The notes: generated by a model not told the origin, from the sequence alone. A DNA stretch of 61,245 nucleotides from an uncultured Eggerthella sp. (GCA_900542065.1 UQLU01000010.1:1-61245), one strand, 5' to 3'; positions 18,212 through 27,384 are shown, numbered from the stretch's first letter. A program made the numbers and translations.

Positions 18212-18973
18212 CTAAGATTTTCTAGCTGCTTCTATCGAAACGACCATAAACGAAGCAGTAGCATCCCACTGTTGCTCTGCACCAATGGAACACTCCCCAT
18301 CACCATCTTGCGGGCCATAATCCCCAAAGCCAGCATGGTTACCACCTTCGATCACTTCAGTTACTGAACCTGAAGGTAAATTTACCTCGTTGTTCTGAAG
18401 AGCATCTCGATTCAATACTCCATCATTGCTGCCATAAATTAGATTTACGGAAAGATCGGTTTGAGATAAATCGCTCGCCGCATAAGCAGCCAAGAGAAAT
18501 ACACCCTTCAACTCATTGCTATGCGCTGAAGTAAATTGCGCTGCCATTGCCCCACCCAATGAATGACCAGCAATCCACCATTCATCTATCTCAGATGCGC
18601 TATCTATTAAAGAACTTGCCGAATCAATCCCAAAGAATGCCAGATTAAAAGGCATTTTTGCGATAACGCAATAATAACCCCTGTCCGCTAGTTCATTTGC
18701 TAGAGGGACATATGCCTGCGGATCAACCTTAGCCCCTGGATAAAACACAACACCGACCTCTGCATCCGATGCGCCAACCGCAATGCTCGCATCAGTTTCT
18801 TGTAAGCTTCCTGCAGATTCCAGACTTTCAGTAAGCGCTCGAGCATCTTCACCCGCATGATAATAATCAGACGTATACGCGTAAAAACCAATACCACATG
18901 CAATCAGAACGGTAATACACGCTATCAGTAATCGTTTTGGCCATTTCCTCTTTATCTGTTTATCCGCAATCAT
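18212..18973 (-). CDS. Membrane-anchored alpha/beta hydrolase
   Basis: A 253-residue protein starting at ATG 18973, which follows GGAGAAAT. One N-terminal membrane helix (about 14-34, after a basic run KRKWPKR) anchors an extracytoplasmic alpha/beta-hydrolase domain. The nucleophile elbow is AGHSLGG (Ser); an Asp in YGSNDGVLN and His in GGNHAGFGDYG complete the likely triad. The pattern V(V/F)YPGAKVDPQAYVPLA matches the family of hydrolases annotated near dienelactone hydrolases. The substrate is unknown. It stands alone. Confidence 0.85.
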   Translation of the reverse strand: MIADKQIKRKWPKRLLIACITVLIACGIGFYAYTSDYYHAGEDARALTESLESAGSLQETDASIAVGASDAEVGVVFYPGAKVDPQAYVPLANELADRGYYCVIAKMPFNLAFFGIDSASSLIDSASEIDEWWIAGHSLGGAMAAQFTSAHSNELKGVFLLAAYAASDLSQTDLSVNLIYGSNDGVLNRDALQNNEVNLPSGSVTEVIEGGNHAGFGDYGPQDGDGECSIGAEQQWDATASFMVVSIEAARKS

Positions 18974-19098
18974 ATTTCTCCAGCATATTAAGTACAATCA
19001 GCTTATAAACTGTTTCTTATGTTCAACCACTTTAATTCAAGAATGGCTGAAATAGAACATCGAGAAAACTGCTGTTGCAAAGCTAGGACTCTGCCCTC

Positions 19099-20235
19099 AT
19101 GAAAAAGATTGTTCTCATACCCGATTCTTTCAAGGGAACGTTATCTTCAAAACAAATTTGTGAAATTGTCTCTGCTGAAATTACACAGCAATTTCCCAAC
19201 TGTGAAATAGTTTCCATTCCCGTTGCTGACGGTGGCGAAGGAAGCGTTGATTGTTTCTTATCTGCTTTGGGTGGAGAAAAAATTACCGCGATGGTAAGTG
19301 GTCCCCACCTTGAAAAAATGGAATCGTATTTTGGGTATCTTCCTGAAAGCTCCACTGCTGTTATAGAAATGGCATCGTGTGCAGGATTACCCCTTGTAGA
19401 AAATCAAAAAGATCCCCTTGGTACCACAACTTATGGCGTCGGCGAATTACTGCTTGAAGCTGCAAGCCATGGTGTCACCATAATTATTCTTGGACTTGGC
19501 GGCAGCTGCACTACCGATGGCGGATGCGGTGCCGCTGCTGCCTGCGGAATAAAGTTTTACGACGAAGCAGGAAACAGCTTTATACCCACAGGCGAAACAC
19601 TAAGCCAAATTGAACATATCGATACCTCTAGCTTGGATCCCGCAATCAAAACGGTAGATATCGTTGCCATGTGCGACATAGAAAACCCTATGTATGGTCC
19701 AGAAGGAGCTGCTTATATTTTCGCACCACAAAAAGGAGCAACCGAAAACGAAGTAAAACTACTCGATGAGGGTCTTATCCACCTTGCTAACGTTATAAAG
19801 CAAGACTTACGCGCAGATGTTGCCACTATTCCTGGCGCAGGAGCGGCAGGCGCGATGGGTGCAGGAATGGTTGCGTTTTTTGGAGCCCAACTTCAAATGG
19901 GCATCGAAACCGTGCTTGATACAGTGCATTTTTCGGAAATAATTAAAGATGCTGATCTTGTTATTACTGGTGAAGGAAAGCTTGATAGTCAATCTCTTAG
20001 AGGAAAAGTGGTTATCGGCGTAGCGAAACGCGCTCAGGATGCGGGAATTCCCGTTATATCGCTAGTTGGAGGCGTGGAATCCGATATCTCGGACGCATAT
20101 AAGAAGGGTGTTACTGCAATCTTCCCCATCAACCGACTCCCTGAAGATTTTTCCATTTCGAAAGAAAATAGCGCAGAAAACCTTGCTGCAACCGCTCAAG
20201 ATGTTCTGCGCCTTGTTAAATGCATTGAAAAATGA
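19099..20235 (+). CDS. glxK: Glycerate kinase (GlxK/GarK family)
   Basis: A 378-residue kinase that phosphorylates glycerate to 2-phosphoglycerate in glyoxylate/sugar-acid metabolism. Family motifs are plain: IVLIPDSFKGTLSS at the N-terminus, PVADGGEGSVDCF, GLGGSCTTDGGCG and a C-terminal VITGEGKLDSQSLRGK. The length matches the family. The ribosome-binding site is weak, but the start agrees with the conserved N-terminus. No partner for glyoxylate metabolism is adjacent. Confidence 0.95.
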   Translation: MKKIVLIPDSFKGTLSSKQICEIVSAEITQQFPNCEIVSIPVADGGEGSVDCFLSALGGEKITAMVSGPHLEKMESYFGYLPESSTAVIEMASCAGLPLVENQKDPLGTTTYGVGELLLEAASHGVTIIILGLGGSCTTDGGCGAAAACGIKFYDEAGNSFIPTGETLSQIEHIDTSSLDPAIKTVDIVAMCDIENPMYGPEGAAYIFAPQKGATENEVKLLDEGLIHLANVIKQDLRADVATIPGAGAAGAMGAGMVAFFGAQLQMGIETVLDTVHFSEIIKDADLVITGEGKLDSQSLRGKVVIGVAKRAQDAGIPVISLVGGVESDISDAYKKGVTAIFPINRLPEDFSISKENSAENLAATAQDVLRLVKCIEK

Positions 20236-20254
20236 GAAGCCGCCAAAACAAAAA

Positions 20255-20917
20255 CTAGCGCCACTCCATTTTACGAACGACCGTAATGCCATCATCCACG
20301 AGAGGTTCAAATACCTCAACGTCTTCTTTGTTGCCAACCGTGCTTCCGTAGTGAGTAGGCACCACAAACTGAGGCTTAATTGTGTTGATGAAATTCGCTG
20401 CCTGCTTTGCATCCATAGTATAGGTTCCACCAATCGGAATAAGCGCTACATCACAACGTACCTGTTCAGTATCTTCGTTCTGATCGGTATCACCAGCAAT
20501 GTAATACGTAGCGCCATCAATCGTCAGGATATAGCCTAACCATGCGTTTTCTCTTGGATGGAACTGGAGACGCTCGCCTTCAACGTTATACGCAGGAACC
20601 GCTTCAACCGTAATACCGCAAACTTCAGCGGATTCACCCGCACTTAAAAGCACTACCTTTGATGCACGTAAAGAAGCTACCTCATCTCCACATGAGGCAG
20701 GAGCAACAACCATCGTGTTTGACTTAGCAACTTTTGCATAATCTTCAGGAGAAAGATGATCATAATGACCATGAGTGATTAAAACCACATCAGCATCATG
20801 GGGTTCCTCAACCAAATCATACGGATCAGCATAAACTACCGTTCCGTCTTCTGCTTGAATTCGAATAGCACTGTGAATAAGAACACGTACGTTACTTAAG
20901 TTTTCCTGCAATGCCAT
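20255..20917 (-). CDS. UlaG-like metallo-beta-lactamase-fold hydrolase
   Basis: A 220-residue soluble protein with the metal-binding motif THGHYDH (HxHxDH) and later His/Asp ligands (GDTDQ, PTHYG). Family proteins are metal-dependent hydrolases related to UlaG, often of unknown substrate. AGGAGGGG precedes the ATG. It is convergent with glycerate kinase, with only about 19 bp between the stops. Confidence 0.9.
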   Translation of the reverse strand: MALQENLSNVRVLIHSAIRIQAEDGTVVYADPYDLVEEPHDADVVLITHGHYDHLSPEDYAKVAKSNTMVVAPASCGDEVASLRASKVVLLSAGESAEVCGITVEAVPAYNVEGERLQFHPRENAWLGYILTIDGATYYIAGDTDQNEDTEQVRCDVALIPIGGTYTMDAKQAANFINTIKPQFVVPTHYGSTVGNKEDVEVFEPLVDDGITVVRKMEWR

Positions 20918-20971
20918 AATCCCCTCCTGTCCTTATAAAACGATGAATATATCTAGTCTAGCATCGTTGCA

Positions 20972-21409
20972 CTACTCAGCAAATTGCTTAACAAGCTTTA
21001 ACGTAAGGGAATCTCGTTCGCCACCATAATATTTATCAAGTACTTGTCCAAAAACAGGATTATCGCTTGCCAATTCAAATAACGTCATTGAAGAGCGCAC
21101 TTTAACGGCATCTATGCCACCCAATACCGAAACAGGATCATTTCCTTCCAACTCAAGTAATGCTTGAGATATTTCTACGAGACGCCGCATAAGCAAATCA
21201 TCCGCAACGTAGGCGCGTAATTCTTTCCAACTACCAATTCCGTAATAGTTAGCATTCCGACTCATACCCAGTCCACGTGCTTGAGGAAAGACATACCAAA
21301 TCCAATGACCGCGCTTTCTTCCCGCACGAATTTCTGCAAGTGCGCGATCATATACCTCATTGCTTTGTGCAGCTGCAAAACGCTGAATATCGTTATCGGC
21401 ATATTTCAT
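20972..21409 (-). CDS. DUF1810 family protein
   Basis: A 145-residue protein with the typical DUF1810 pattern: RFAAAQSNEVYDRALAEIRAGRK, then HWIWYVFPQ and GMSRNANYYGI. The function of the family is unknown. GGGAG precedes the ATG. It lies upstream of the UlaG-like gene on the same strand with a gap of about 55 bp, so the two may be co-transcribed. Confidence 0.92.
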   Translation of the reverse strand: MKYADNDIQRFAAAQSNEVYDRALAEIRAGRKRGHWIWYVFPQARGLGMSRNANYYGIGSWKELRAYVADDLLMRRLVEISQALLELEGNDPVSVLGGIDAVKVRSSMTLFELASDNPVFGQVLDKYYGGERDSLTLKLVKQFAE

Positions 21410-21512
21410 GGCAAACTCCCATAATCAAAATTAGAGGGCTTCCAAACTCATGTTTGTTACTTGAGCCTCATACAAAACTTCCAGGCAAAGCTCCAGAAAT
21501 AAATAATATTGA

Positions 21513-21532
21513 TATGATATATTACTAATATA
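21513..21532 (+). promoter_or_regulatory. Putative operator at the toxin-antitoxin promoter
   Basis: TATATTA-C-TAATATA (21518-21532) is a perfect inverted repeat right after a -10-like TATGAT (21513-21518), 22 bp upstream of the antitoxin gene. AT-rich palindromes of this kind are usual targets of ribbon-helix-helix repressors, and the downstream antitoxin has such a domain. Confidence 0.55.
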
Positions 21533-21553
21533 ACTGATAGGAAGGAATAACAC

Positions 21554-22012
21554 ATGGGTGCAATTTCTATCTATCTACAAGATAAAACACTACGAAAGCT
21601 CGATGCCGAAGTCAGTCGTCTCGCCAAAGAGGACAAAGAATCTGGCCTCTCTGGCAGACAGATAATTAATCGCTCAAAGCTTATTGAGAGAATAATCGAA
21701 GACTACCTTGATACCACCAATTCGCTGAATATCGAAAATATCCGCTATGAGGTTATATCCCTCGCAGAAGAATACGGCGCCAAAAAGGTTTCGCTTTTTG
21801 GATCGTTTGCTCGCGGCGAAGAAACCGAAGCAAGCGATATAGACATCCTGCTCGAAAAGGGAGAAATTAAGGGCCTTCAGGTTTTAGACTTTCAGCATGA
21901 TTTATCTCAACGCCTTGGTCGTACGGTTGATGTGGTAACCACCGCAGGAGCAAGTGAACGCTTTCTGAACAAAATCAAGAATGACGAGGTGGTTTTATAT
22001 GAAGCAAGCTGA
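21554..22012 (+). CDS. mntA: MntA-type nucleotidyltransferase antitoxin with N-terminal RHH domain
   Basis: A 152-residue protein. Residues 1-55 look like a ribbon-helix-helix DNA-binding domain (strand ISIYLQDKTLRKLD, helix, then SKLIERIIEDYL). Residues 60-150 are a minimal nucleotidyltransferase with LFGSFARG and SDIDIL, the GSxxRG...DxD active site. MntA antitoxins silence HEPN toxins by AMPylating a tyrosine near the HEPN motif. The added RHH domain is not part of the standard MntA and would supply operon autoregulation. AGGAAGGAA precedes the ATG. It overlaps the toxin gene by 14 bases. Confidence 0.88.
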   Translation: MGAISIYLQDKTLRKLDAEVSRLAKEDKESGLSGRQIINRSKLIERIIEDYLDTTNSLNIENIRYEVISLAEEYGAKKVSLFGSFARGEETEASDIDILLEKGEIKGLQVLDFQHDLSQRLGRTVDVVTTAGASERFLNKIKNDEVVLYEAS

Positions 22013-22346
22013 TCGCGACAATGAGCAACTTGGAATCATTTTGCGCTATTGCGACAGACTCAATGAATCAATCAATCGCTTCGGTAATTCTTATGCCATC
22101 TTTTTGGAGGATATCCCGTTCCAAGACAGCTGCTCTCTTTGCCTGATCCAAATAGGTGAAGCAGTAAATCGTCTTTCGGAAAATTTTAAGAAAGAACACC
22201 CCGAAATAGAATGGCAACGAATCTATGGGATGCGTTGCCACTTAGTGCATGGTTACGAAATGTTTGATGCAGAAATTGCGTGGGATTCCATTGAAAAAGA
22301 CATTCCTTCGTTAAAAGAATTTTGCGAAAGCCACTTTATCGAATAG
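21999..22346 (+). CDS. hepT: HepT-type HEPN ribonuclease toxin
   Basis: A 115-residue HEPN-domain protein (DUF86 type). The catalytic motif is RCHLVHGY, i.e. R-x4-H followed by Tyr, the tyrosine that MntA modifies. I choose ATG 21999, preceded by GAGGTGG; an upstream in-frame start at 21981 would add six residues. It is translationally coupled to mntA. HepT toxins cleave RNA when freed from the antitoxin and serve in phage defence or plasmid maintenance. Confidence 0.9.
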   Translation: MKQADRDNEQLGIILRYCDRLNESINRFGNSYAIFLEDIPFQDSCSLCLIQIGEAVNRLSENFKKEHPEIEWQRIYGMRCHLVHGYEMFDAEIAWDSIEKDIPSLKEFCESHFIE

Positions 22347-22379
22347 CGCAATACATTACCACTCGCATACTTAGCACAA

Positions 22380-22892
22380 TTAGCGATACGTTACCGTTTC
22401 ATCTAAAGACTTGCGCTTGTCGTGGTTTGCAAGAGGTCCTGCACCCTCTGCGGCATAACCCAAATCCATAAGCATAAGTATTTCTTCGTTTTCGGGCAGA
22501 CCAAGCTTTTCTTTTAGTTCAGCAGGATTGAAGCGATTAATCCAGCAGCTATCGACACCAGCATCCTTCGCGGCTAACAACATATGCGTCGCTACAATGC
22601 TTGCATCCTCAATGCCAGAATCACGTTGTTCACCTGGATATACATATACATCTTCTGCATCAAATGCCACTACCAACACCGTTGGTGCTCCGTAGCGGCA
22701 AGGAGTTACCTCATCTATTGTTGCAAGAGCTTCTTCAGACTGCATAACGTAGATGTGCTGCTCCTGTAAGTTTTTAGCAGTTGGAGCAAGACGTCCTGCT
22801 TCCAAGATTGCCTGCAACTGATCGTTGCTTATCTGCTTCCCATCGTACTTTTTACAAGAATAACGTGCCTTTATGAGCTCTTTAAAATCCAT
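22380..22892 (-). CDS. Nitroreductase family protein
   Basis: A 170-residue FMN-dependent nitroreductase-type protein. The N-terminus is MDFKELIKARYSCKKYDGK with the phosphate-contacting RYS region; LEAGRLAPTAKNLQ is the second family block, and CWINRFNP plus LMDLGYAAEG lie near the C-terminus. It is short for the family, as in the compact NfsA/FRase-like clade of anaerobes. The substrate is unknown. AAAGGAG precedes the ATG. Confidence 0.92.
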   Translation of the reverse strand: MDFKELIKARYSCKKYDGKQISNDQLQAILEAGRLAPTAKNLQEQHIYVMQSEEALATIDEVTPCRYGAPTVLVVAFDAEDVYVYPGEQRDSGIEDASIVATHMLLAAKDAGVDSCWINRFNPAELKEKLGLPENEEILMLMDLGYAAEGAGPLANHDKRKSLDETVTYR

Positions 22893-23107
22893 AACACAAC
22901 TCCTTTTGCAACGATACGCTTCTTAGTATCGCGAACGAATTGATACCAAAATTAGAATAGCAAACGCGCAACTGTGAAGGATCATTATTTATTAGTGAAT
23001 TCGTTGAAGCAATCTATTTTCGCAGGTCAAGATTAACTTAGAATACCACACCTAAAAGACTATTTACTCCGTAGGCAGCTATCACCATCAGCACGTTCCA
23101 ACATGCC

Positions 23108-23479
23108 CTATTCCGCCTTTGCTTGATATTCAGTGCCCCAGTCCCACATTGCATCAATAATAGGTTTCAGGCTTTTCCCTGTTTCGGTTAGTGAATACTC
23201 CACACGCGGTGGCACCTCGGGATAAACACGGCGCACGACCAAACCAGATTCTTCCATATCTCGTAAATTCGAAGTAAGAACCTTTTGGGAAACCTTACCC
23301 ACACTACGCTGAAGCTGACCAAAACGCATAGACTCGTTCATTAACAAATCACGCATAATAAGTAAGCGCCATTTAGACCCTATAAGCTGAACACAAGTTT
23401 CCACGGGACAAGCTGGTAAATCAGCCCGCTTTCGAGAAGTTTCATTTTTATATTCTGCATAACCCATATTGGTTGCCAT
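23108..23479 (-). CDS. HxlR-family transcriptional regulator
   Basis: A 123-residue winged-helix regulator: CPVETCVQLIGSKWRLLIMRDL is the HxlR signature including the family Cys, followed by MRFGQLQRSVGKVSQKVLTSNLRDMEESGLV. Cys-containing HxlR proteins often sense electrophiles or redox stress. The gene is divergent from the degenerate MBL protein, with a palindrome in between. Confidence 0.95.
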   Translation of the reverse strand: MATNMGYAEYKNETSRKRADLPACPVETCVQLIGSKWRLLIMRDLLMNESMRFGQLQRSVGKVSQKVLTSNLRDMEESGLVVRRVYPEVPPRVEYSLTETGKSLKPIIDAMWDWGTEYQAKAE

Positions 23480-23800
23480 TTTGCATCTCTTCTTTCAGTA
23501 AACTTTTCTTTTGTTTCCTCTTATAGCTCTTGTTGCTATGTTGACTTTCCCTAAGTCTTAAAAATTTTTCTACTGTATATTACCTAGTAATACCCATTAG
23601 TTACTTTTTAGTACTTATAGCACTTAATTGTGCTTACTTTCTATTTGCTTGCTTCGATATTAATCTTTGTTGTGTCGAAAGGCAAACAACCCAGCCTAAA
23701 AGATTAATTGTCTAACAAACTCTTTAAAACGCTGGGACACAATCGCTTTCGACATCAAACAAGACTCTTATTACCAAGGCAAACCAGAAAGGAAATCACT
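23480..23800. promoter_or_regulatory. Divergent control region of hxlR and the MBL-like gene
   Basis: A 321-bp gene-free region. It contains a perfect palindrome TATTAC-CTA-GTAATA at 23578-23592 and, just after it, related half-sites (TTAGTTAC and AGTACTTA). This is a plausible HxlR operator controlling both genes. It is strongly AT-rich around 23560-23640. Confidence 0.5.
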
Positions 23801-24601
23801 ATGAAAAAGGAAAACTGCACCACTACCACCTTACCTGTCGGCACAATGAGCGTATATGATTTTGGCTCCACAAAATTACATGCTTATAAAACAAACGACC
23901 TTATTGACGATGAAGTATTTATTGTTGAGAAGAACGGCAAAGGTTTCGTAATTGAATATCCTTGCTTCTTTGCAAACATTAAGGAGCTTGAATCTTATAT
24001 CGCAGACAACAATATCACCATCGAAGGCATTCTTGCTTCCTATCATATGGCGGGCGCAACCTTCTTGGCAGGAACACCAGTTTATGCCACTAAAGAAGCA
24101 GATGACTATGGTCATAACGGTGGCGGTAAGGCATTGATTGATAATTTCACTGCAGCATTTGGAGATTCCTTCGATTCATCTATCCCTGAAGTAACTCGCT
24201 ATATTGAAGGCGACACCCTTGAATTAGCTGGCATTGAGTTAACTATTGTGCGTAATACAGATGCGTTTGATATTGAAATTCCCGAACTTAATGTTGTATA
24301 TACTCACATGCTTGGTCACGATTGCCATTCCATTGTTGCAGGCGCAACACATGCGGATGCTATTATTTCTCAGCTCGAAGGCTATAAAACCCAAGGTATC
24401 GATTTGATTCTTACCAGCCACTACACCCCTGAAGATCTCAAAGACGTTCAGACAAAGATTGATTACCTTGAAAACTTGAAAAACATTGCAACCACCTGCT
24501 CTGATGCCGCAAGCTTCAAGCAAGCTGTTCAGAAGGTATATCCAGAATATGCAGGCGAAAACTATCTTGATATGACGGTTGGATTCTTCTTCGGAGAATA
24601 A
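23801..24601 (+). CDS. Metallo-beta-lactamase-like protein without the metal motif
   Basis: A 266-residue protein with an overall MBL-fold pattern (DDEVFIVEKNGKGFVIEYPC, then strand-helix repeats and a late YTHMLGHDCHSI). The canonical HxHxDH is replaced by SYHMAGATF near residue 85, so ordinary hydrolase chemistry is doubtful. Such proteins are often paired with HxlR regulators. AAAGGAA precedes the ATG. Regulation by the divergent HxlR protein is inferred from position. Confidence 0.75.
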   Translation: MKKENCTTTTLPVGTMSVYDFGSTKLHAYKTNDLIDDEVFIVEKNGKGFVIEYPCFFANIKELESYIADNNITIEGILASYHMAGATFLAGTPVYATKEADDYGHNGGGKALIDNFTAAFGDSFDSSIPEVTRYIEGDTLELAGIELTIVRNTDAFDIEIPELNVVYTHMLGHDCHSIVAGATHADAIISQLEGYKTQGIDLILTSHYTPEDLKDVQTKIDYLENLKNIATTCSDAASFKQAVQKVYPEYAGENYLDMTVGFFFGE

Positions 24602-24627
24602 ATCGAAGTCAACTAAAATAATTTCCC

Positions 24628-24666
24628 ATAAAGCAGGATGTCACACATATTGGCATCCTGCTTTAT
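24628..24666 (+). terminator. Terminator of the MBL-like gene
   Basis: ATAAAGCAGGATG and CATCCTGCTTTAT form a perfect 13-bp stem with a 13-base loop, 27 bp after the stop codon. No long T tract follows, but the A/T ends make it work as an intrinsic terminator. Confidence 0.8.
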
Positions 24667-24775
24667 CGAGTGTTTCAGCAACTTTATTCAACAGATAAAT
24701 CAACATACTCAAGTATTCAAAGCAACTTCTTCGGGACTATTTTTATATTTTTCCGATTCCTTTCAGGGAGCAATC

Positions 24776-25681
24776 ATGGACCTTTATTCTCGAACTCTTT
24801 TTTCAGGTAATTACTGCACCGCACAAACAGACAAGTTTTCTTTTGAACTCAAGCGATTGAAAGATAAGCTCGAAGAAGCAGATGCTATTCTTATTGGTGC
24901 TGGTGCAGGTCTATCCACTGCAGCAGGACTTACATATTCTGGAAAACGGTTCGAAAAAAACTTTGCGGATTTCAAAAATACTTTCCACATTACGGATATG
25001 TATTCGGGAGGCTTTTATTCTTTTCCCGATCTAGAAACCTACTGGGCATGGTGGAGTAGGCATATCTGGATCAATCGCTATGAACCAGGTCCAACATCGC
25101 TGTATCGCAACCTTCTTCAAATAGTCAAAGACCGTAATTATTTTGTTTTGACTACCAATGTCGATCATCAATTTCAGTTAGCAGGATTTGATAAAAATCG
25201 TCTGTTTTATACGCAAGGAGATTATGGGCTCTTTCAGTGCAGTAAACCTTGCACACAAGAAACCTACAACAATGAAGCTCTTGTCCGTAGCATGGTTGAA
25301 CAGCAAACGAATATGCGTATTCCCACTGCACTTATTCCTCATTGTCCTCATTGCGGTGCTCCCCTGACCACAAACCTGCGCGTTGATAATTCATTTGTAG
25401 AAGACAAAGGCTGGCATGAAGCGCAAAACCGTTACCGCTCATTCGTTTCAAGCAATAAAAACAAAAGAATTCTTTTCTTAGAATTAGGAGTCGGCGGAAA
25501 TACTCCTGTTATCATCAAATACCCGTTCTGGCAAATGACGCTTGATAATCCACAAGCAACCTATGCCAGCATTAATCTGAAAGAATCATTTTCCCCACGT
25601 ACTCTAGAAAGTCAAAGCATCCTTATAAATGCCGATATCCAAAAAGTATTACTTCATCTTCTTGCAGTAGAATCTAACTAA
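24776..25681 (+). CDS. SirTM-like sirtuin (predicted protein ADP-ribosyltransferase)
   Basis: A 301-residue Sir2-fold protein starting at ATG 24776 after CAGGGAG. The NAD site is GAGAGLSTAAGL (41-52), then TTNVDHQFQ with Asn128 and YTQGDYG with Gln147. In ordinary sirtuins a catalytic His sits where Gln147 is; the Asn/Gln pattern is that of class-M sirtuins (SirTM), which ADP-ribosylate a lipoylated GcvH-like protein. A zinc knuckle is suggested by CSKPC and CPHC. SirTM genes normally neighbour gcvH-L, a macrodomain and a lipoate ligase; none is next to this one. Confidence 0.85.
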   Translation: MDLYSRTLFSGNYCTAQTDKFSFELKRLKDKLEEADAILIGAGAGLSTAAGLTYSGKRFEKNFADFKNTFHITDMYSGGFYSFPDLETYWAWWSRHIWINRYEPGPTSLYRNLLQIVKDRNYFVLTTNVDHQFQLAGFDKNRLFYTQGDYGLFQCSKPCTQETYNNEALVRSMVEQQTNMRIPTALIPHCPHCGAPLTTNLRVDNSFVEDKGWHEAQNRYRSFVSSNKNKRILFLELGVGGNTPVIIKYPFWQMTLDNPQATYASINLKESFSPRTLESQSILINADIQKVLLHLLAVESN

Positions 25682-25719
25682 CCCAATCGCAACAAGACCA
25701 CCGTTATTGAGGCATCAAT

Positions 25720-25765
25720 AAAAAGATTCTCTGTTAGCAAGAGTCCTTCTTATAGAATCCTTTTT
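25720..25765 (+). terminator. Terminator after the sirtuin gene
   Basis: AAAAAGATTCT and AGAATCCTTTTT form a stem with one bulge, and the T-rich right arm ends at 25765. Confidence 0.6.
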
Positions 25766-25807
25766 AACGACATCCTATACAAATGATCACTACTACGAGG
25801 TCACCTT

Positions 25808-26587
25808 ATGAAACTACCCCCTCTCGACAGAGAAGAAGCCCTTATACTGGTTTTTAGTTCGTTTGTGACCCAAGCAGTATTCCTAATCCTGGCTTTGGTG
25901 GGATTAATTGTGCTTGAAGGACTTTCCACAGACAATTGGTTTCATGCCATAGTGCAATTTGGCTGGATAACTTCGCTTATCACATCCATTCAAACCTTAC
26001 CCCTGCCTCAAATGCTTCTGGCAGCAGTCGCGTTAGGTGTTGTTATATTTCTTGTTGTGGACTTAAGCGAAAAGTGCGCCGCAAAAAACGAAGAGATGCG
26101 CCAAAACATTATCGAAAGTCACCAAGGCCTTCATGGGGAACTACCGCGGTTGCCCATTTTGGTTTTATTTATCATGATGAGCTTCACGGGCATTTGCGAA
26201 GAGTTGCTTTTTCGCTACGTGCTAATAGGACTTATTCTGCAACTTCTTTCAGGACTTATTGGCACAATTGCCGCAGTAGTTATTGCGGTTGTTGTTTCAA
26301 CCATCCTGTTTTGCTTTGCCCATACAGGAGTACAGGGCACCAGTTCTCTTCTTATTTGGTTGAGTTTGGGACTTGTTTTTGGTGCCGTTTTTGTAGTTAC
26401 CAACAATATTGCCATTGTTGTTATAGCGCACGCACTCTACGACATTCTGGTTTTGCTTGCTTTGCGAATTCAGATGCATCGCGATCCTAAAACGTTCTTC
26501 GGCGGATTTATCCCAACAAGATTTTTAATAGATGCCGAAATAGCAAAAAATGCCGATAACTCTACCGAGACAAATTCAAATTCTTAA
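25808..26587 (+). CDS. CPBP-family intramembrane metalloprotease
   Basis: A 259-residue membrane protein with about six to seven helices. It has the CPBP/Abi motifs: EELLFR (EExxxR) around residue 124, FAHTG (motif 2) in the next helices and a later HALYD. The family cleaves substrates within the membrane and includes bacteriocin-immunity proteins. The substrate is unknown. GAGGT precedes the ATG. Confidence 0.9.
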   Translation: MKLPPLDREEALILVFSSFVTQAVFLILALVGLIVLEGLSTDNWFHAIVQFGWITSLITSIQTLPLPQMLLAAVALGVVIFLVVDLSEKCAAKNEEMRQNIIESHQGLHGELPRLPILVLFIMMSFTGICEELLFRYVLIGLILQLLSGLIGTIAAVVIAVVVSTILFCFAHTGVQGTSSLLIWLSLGLVFGAVFVVTNNIAIVVIAHALYDILVLLALRIQMHRDPKTFFGGFIPTRFLIDAEIAKNADNSTETNSNS

Positions 26588-26644
26588 AATCAAGAATTTG
26601 AAGATACGCCAATACCAGCCAATACTGTTCTGGACCCCAGAATG

Positions 26645-27124
26645 CTACATTTGCTCTGTTGCCCAAGCACGAAGCGCATCAGCACTTTGATACCCATTGA
26701 GCAATTTTCCTGCCTTTACCGTAGAACCCTTTGCAATCTCTTGCATGCGCTGAGGAGCCTTGCCTAAACCGCTGCCACCACTCGTAGCAAATGGAATAAT
26801 AGTTTTACCTTCAAAGTTATATGCTTCCAAAAACGTATCAATGATGCGTGGCTCGACATACCACCAGATAGGAAAACCAACAAAGATCGTATTGTATTGA
26901 TCCATGTTATCGACTCGATTTGCCACAGCAGGACGGCAAGCATCGTCATTCATTTCTAGAGAACTACGACTAGAGCTATTGTTCCAATTTAAATCCGCCG
27001 AAGTATAAGGCTGTTCTGGCTCGATTTCAAACAAGTCAGCATCAATTGCAGAAGCTAAGTTTTGAGCTGCACGAGCCGTAGTGCCTGACGCTGAAAAATA
27101 CGCAACCAGCGTAGATGCCATCAT
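26645..27124 (-). CDS. Flavodoxin family protein
   Basis: A 159-residue flavodoxin: N-terminal FMN phosphate loop SASGTTARAA after strand TLVAYF, FVGFPIWWYVEPRIIDTFLE in the middle and FATSGGSGLG near residue 115. It is an electron carrier or quinone/FMN reductase. No partner enzyme is adjacent. Confidence 0.93.
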   Translation of the reverse strand: MMASTLVAYFSASGTTARAAQNLASAIDADLFEIEPEQPYTSADLNWNNSSSRSSLEMNDDACRPAVANRVDNMDQYNTIFVGFPIWWYVEPRIIDTFLEAYNFEGKTIIPFATSGGSGLGKAPQRMQEIAKGSTVKAGKLLNGYQSADALRAWATEQM

Positions 27125-27384
27125 GAATCCCTTCTCACTTTATTTTTTATTTTTGTTGTGGTACTAATTCTTATGTTTAGTGACGTTACGTTACTTCTAA
27201 ACACTACCTAGAATAATTACCTTCAACAGATTCGTCAATATCTTTTCAGAGATAAGAAACTTTACCGTTACGAAAACAAAGAGCTCGAAACGCACCTACA
27301 CCCTTATAATGACAGGAAATCATTTACTTAATTGCGGGTCGCGCTTGTTGTCTAGCAAGATCTTATCGATAGAGGGGATTTAGT

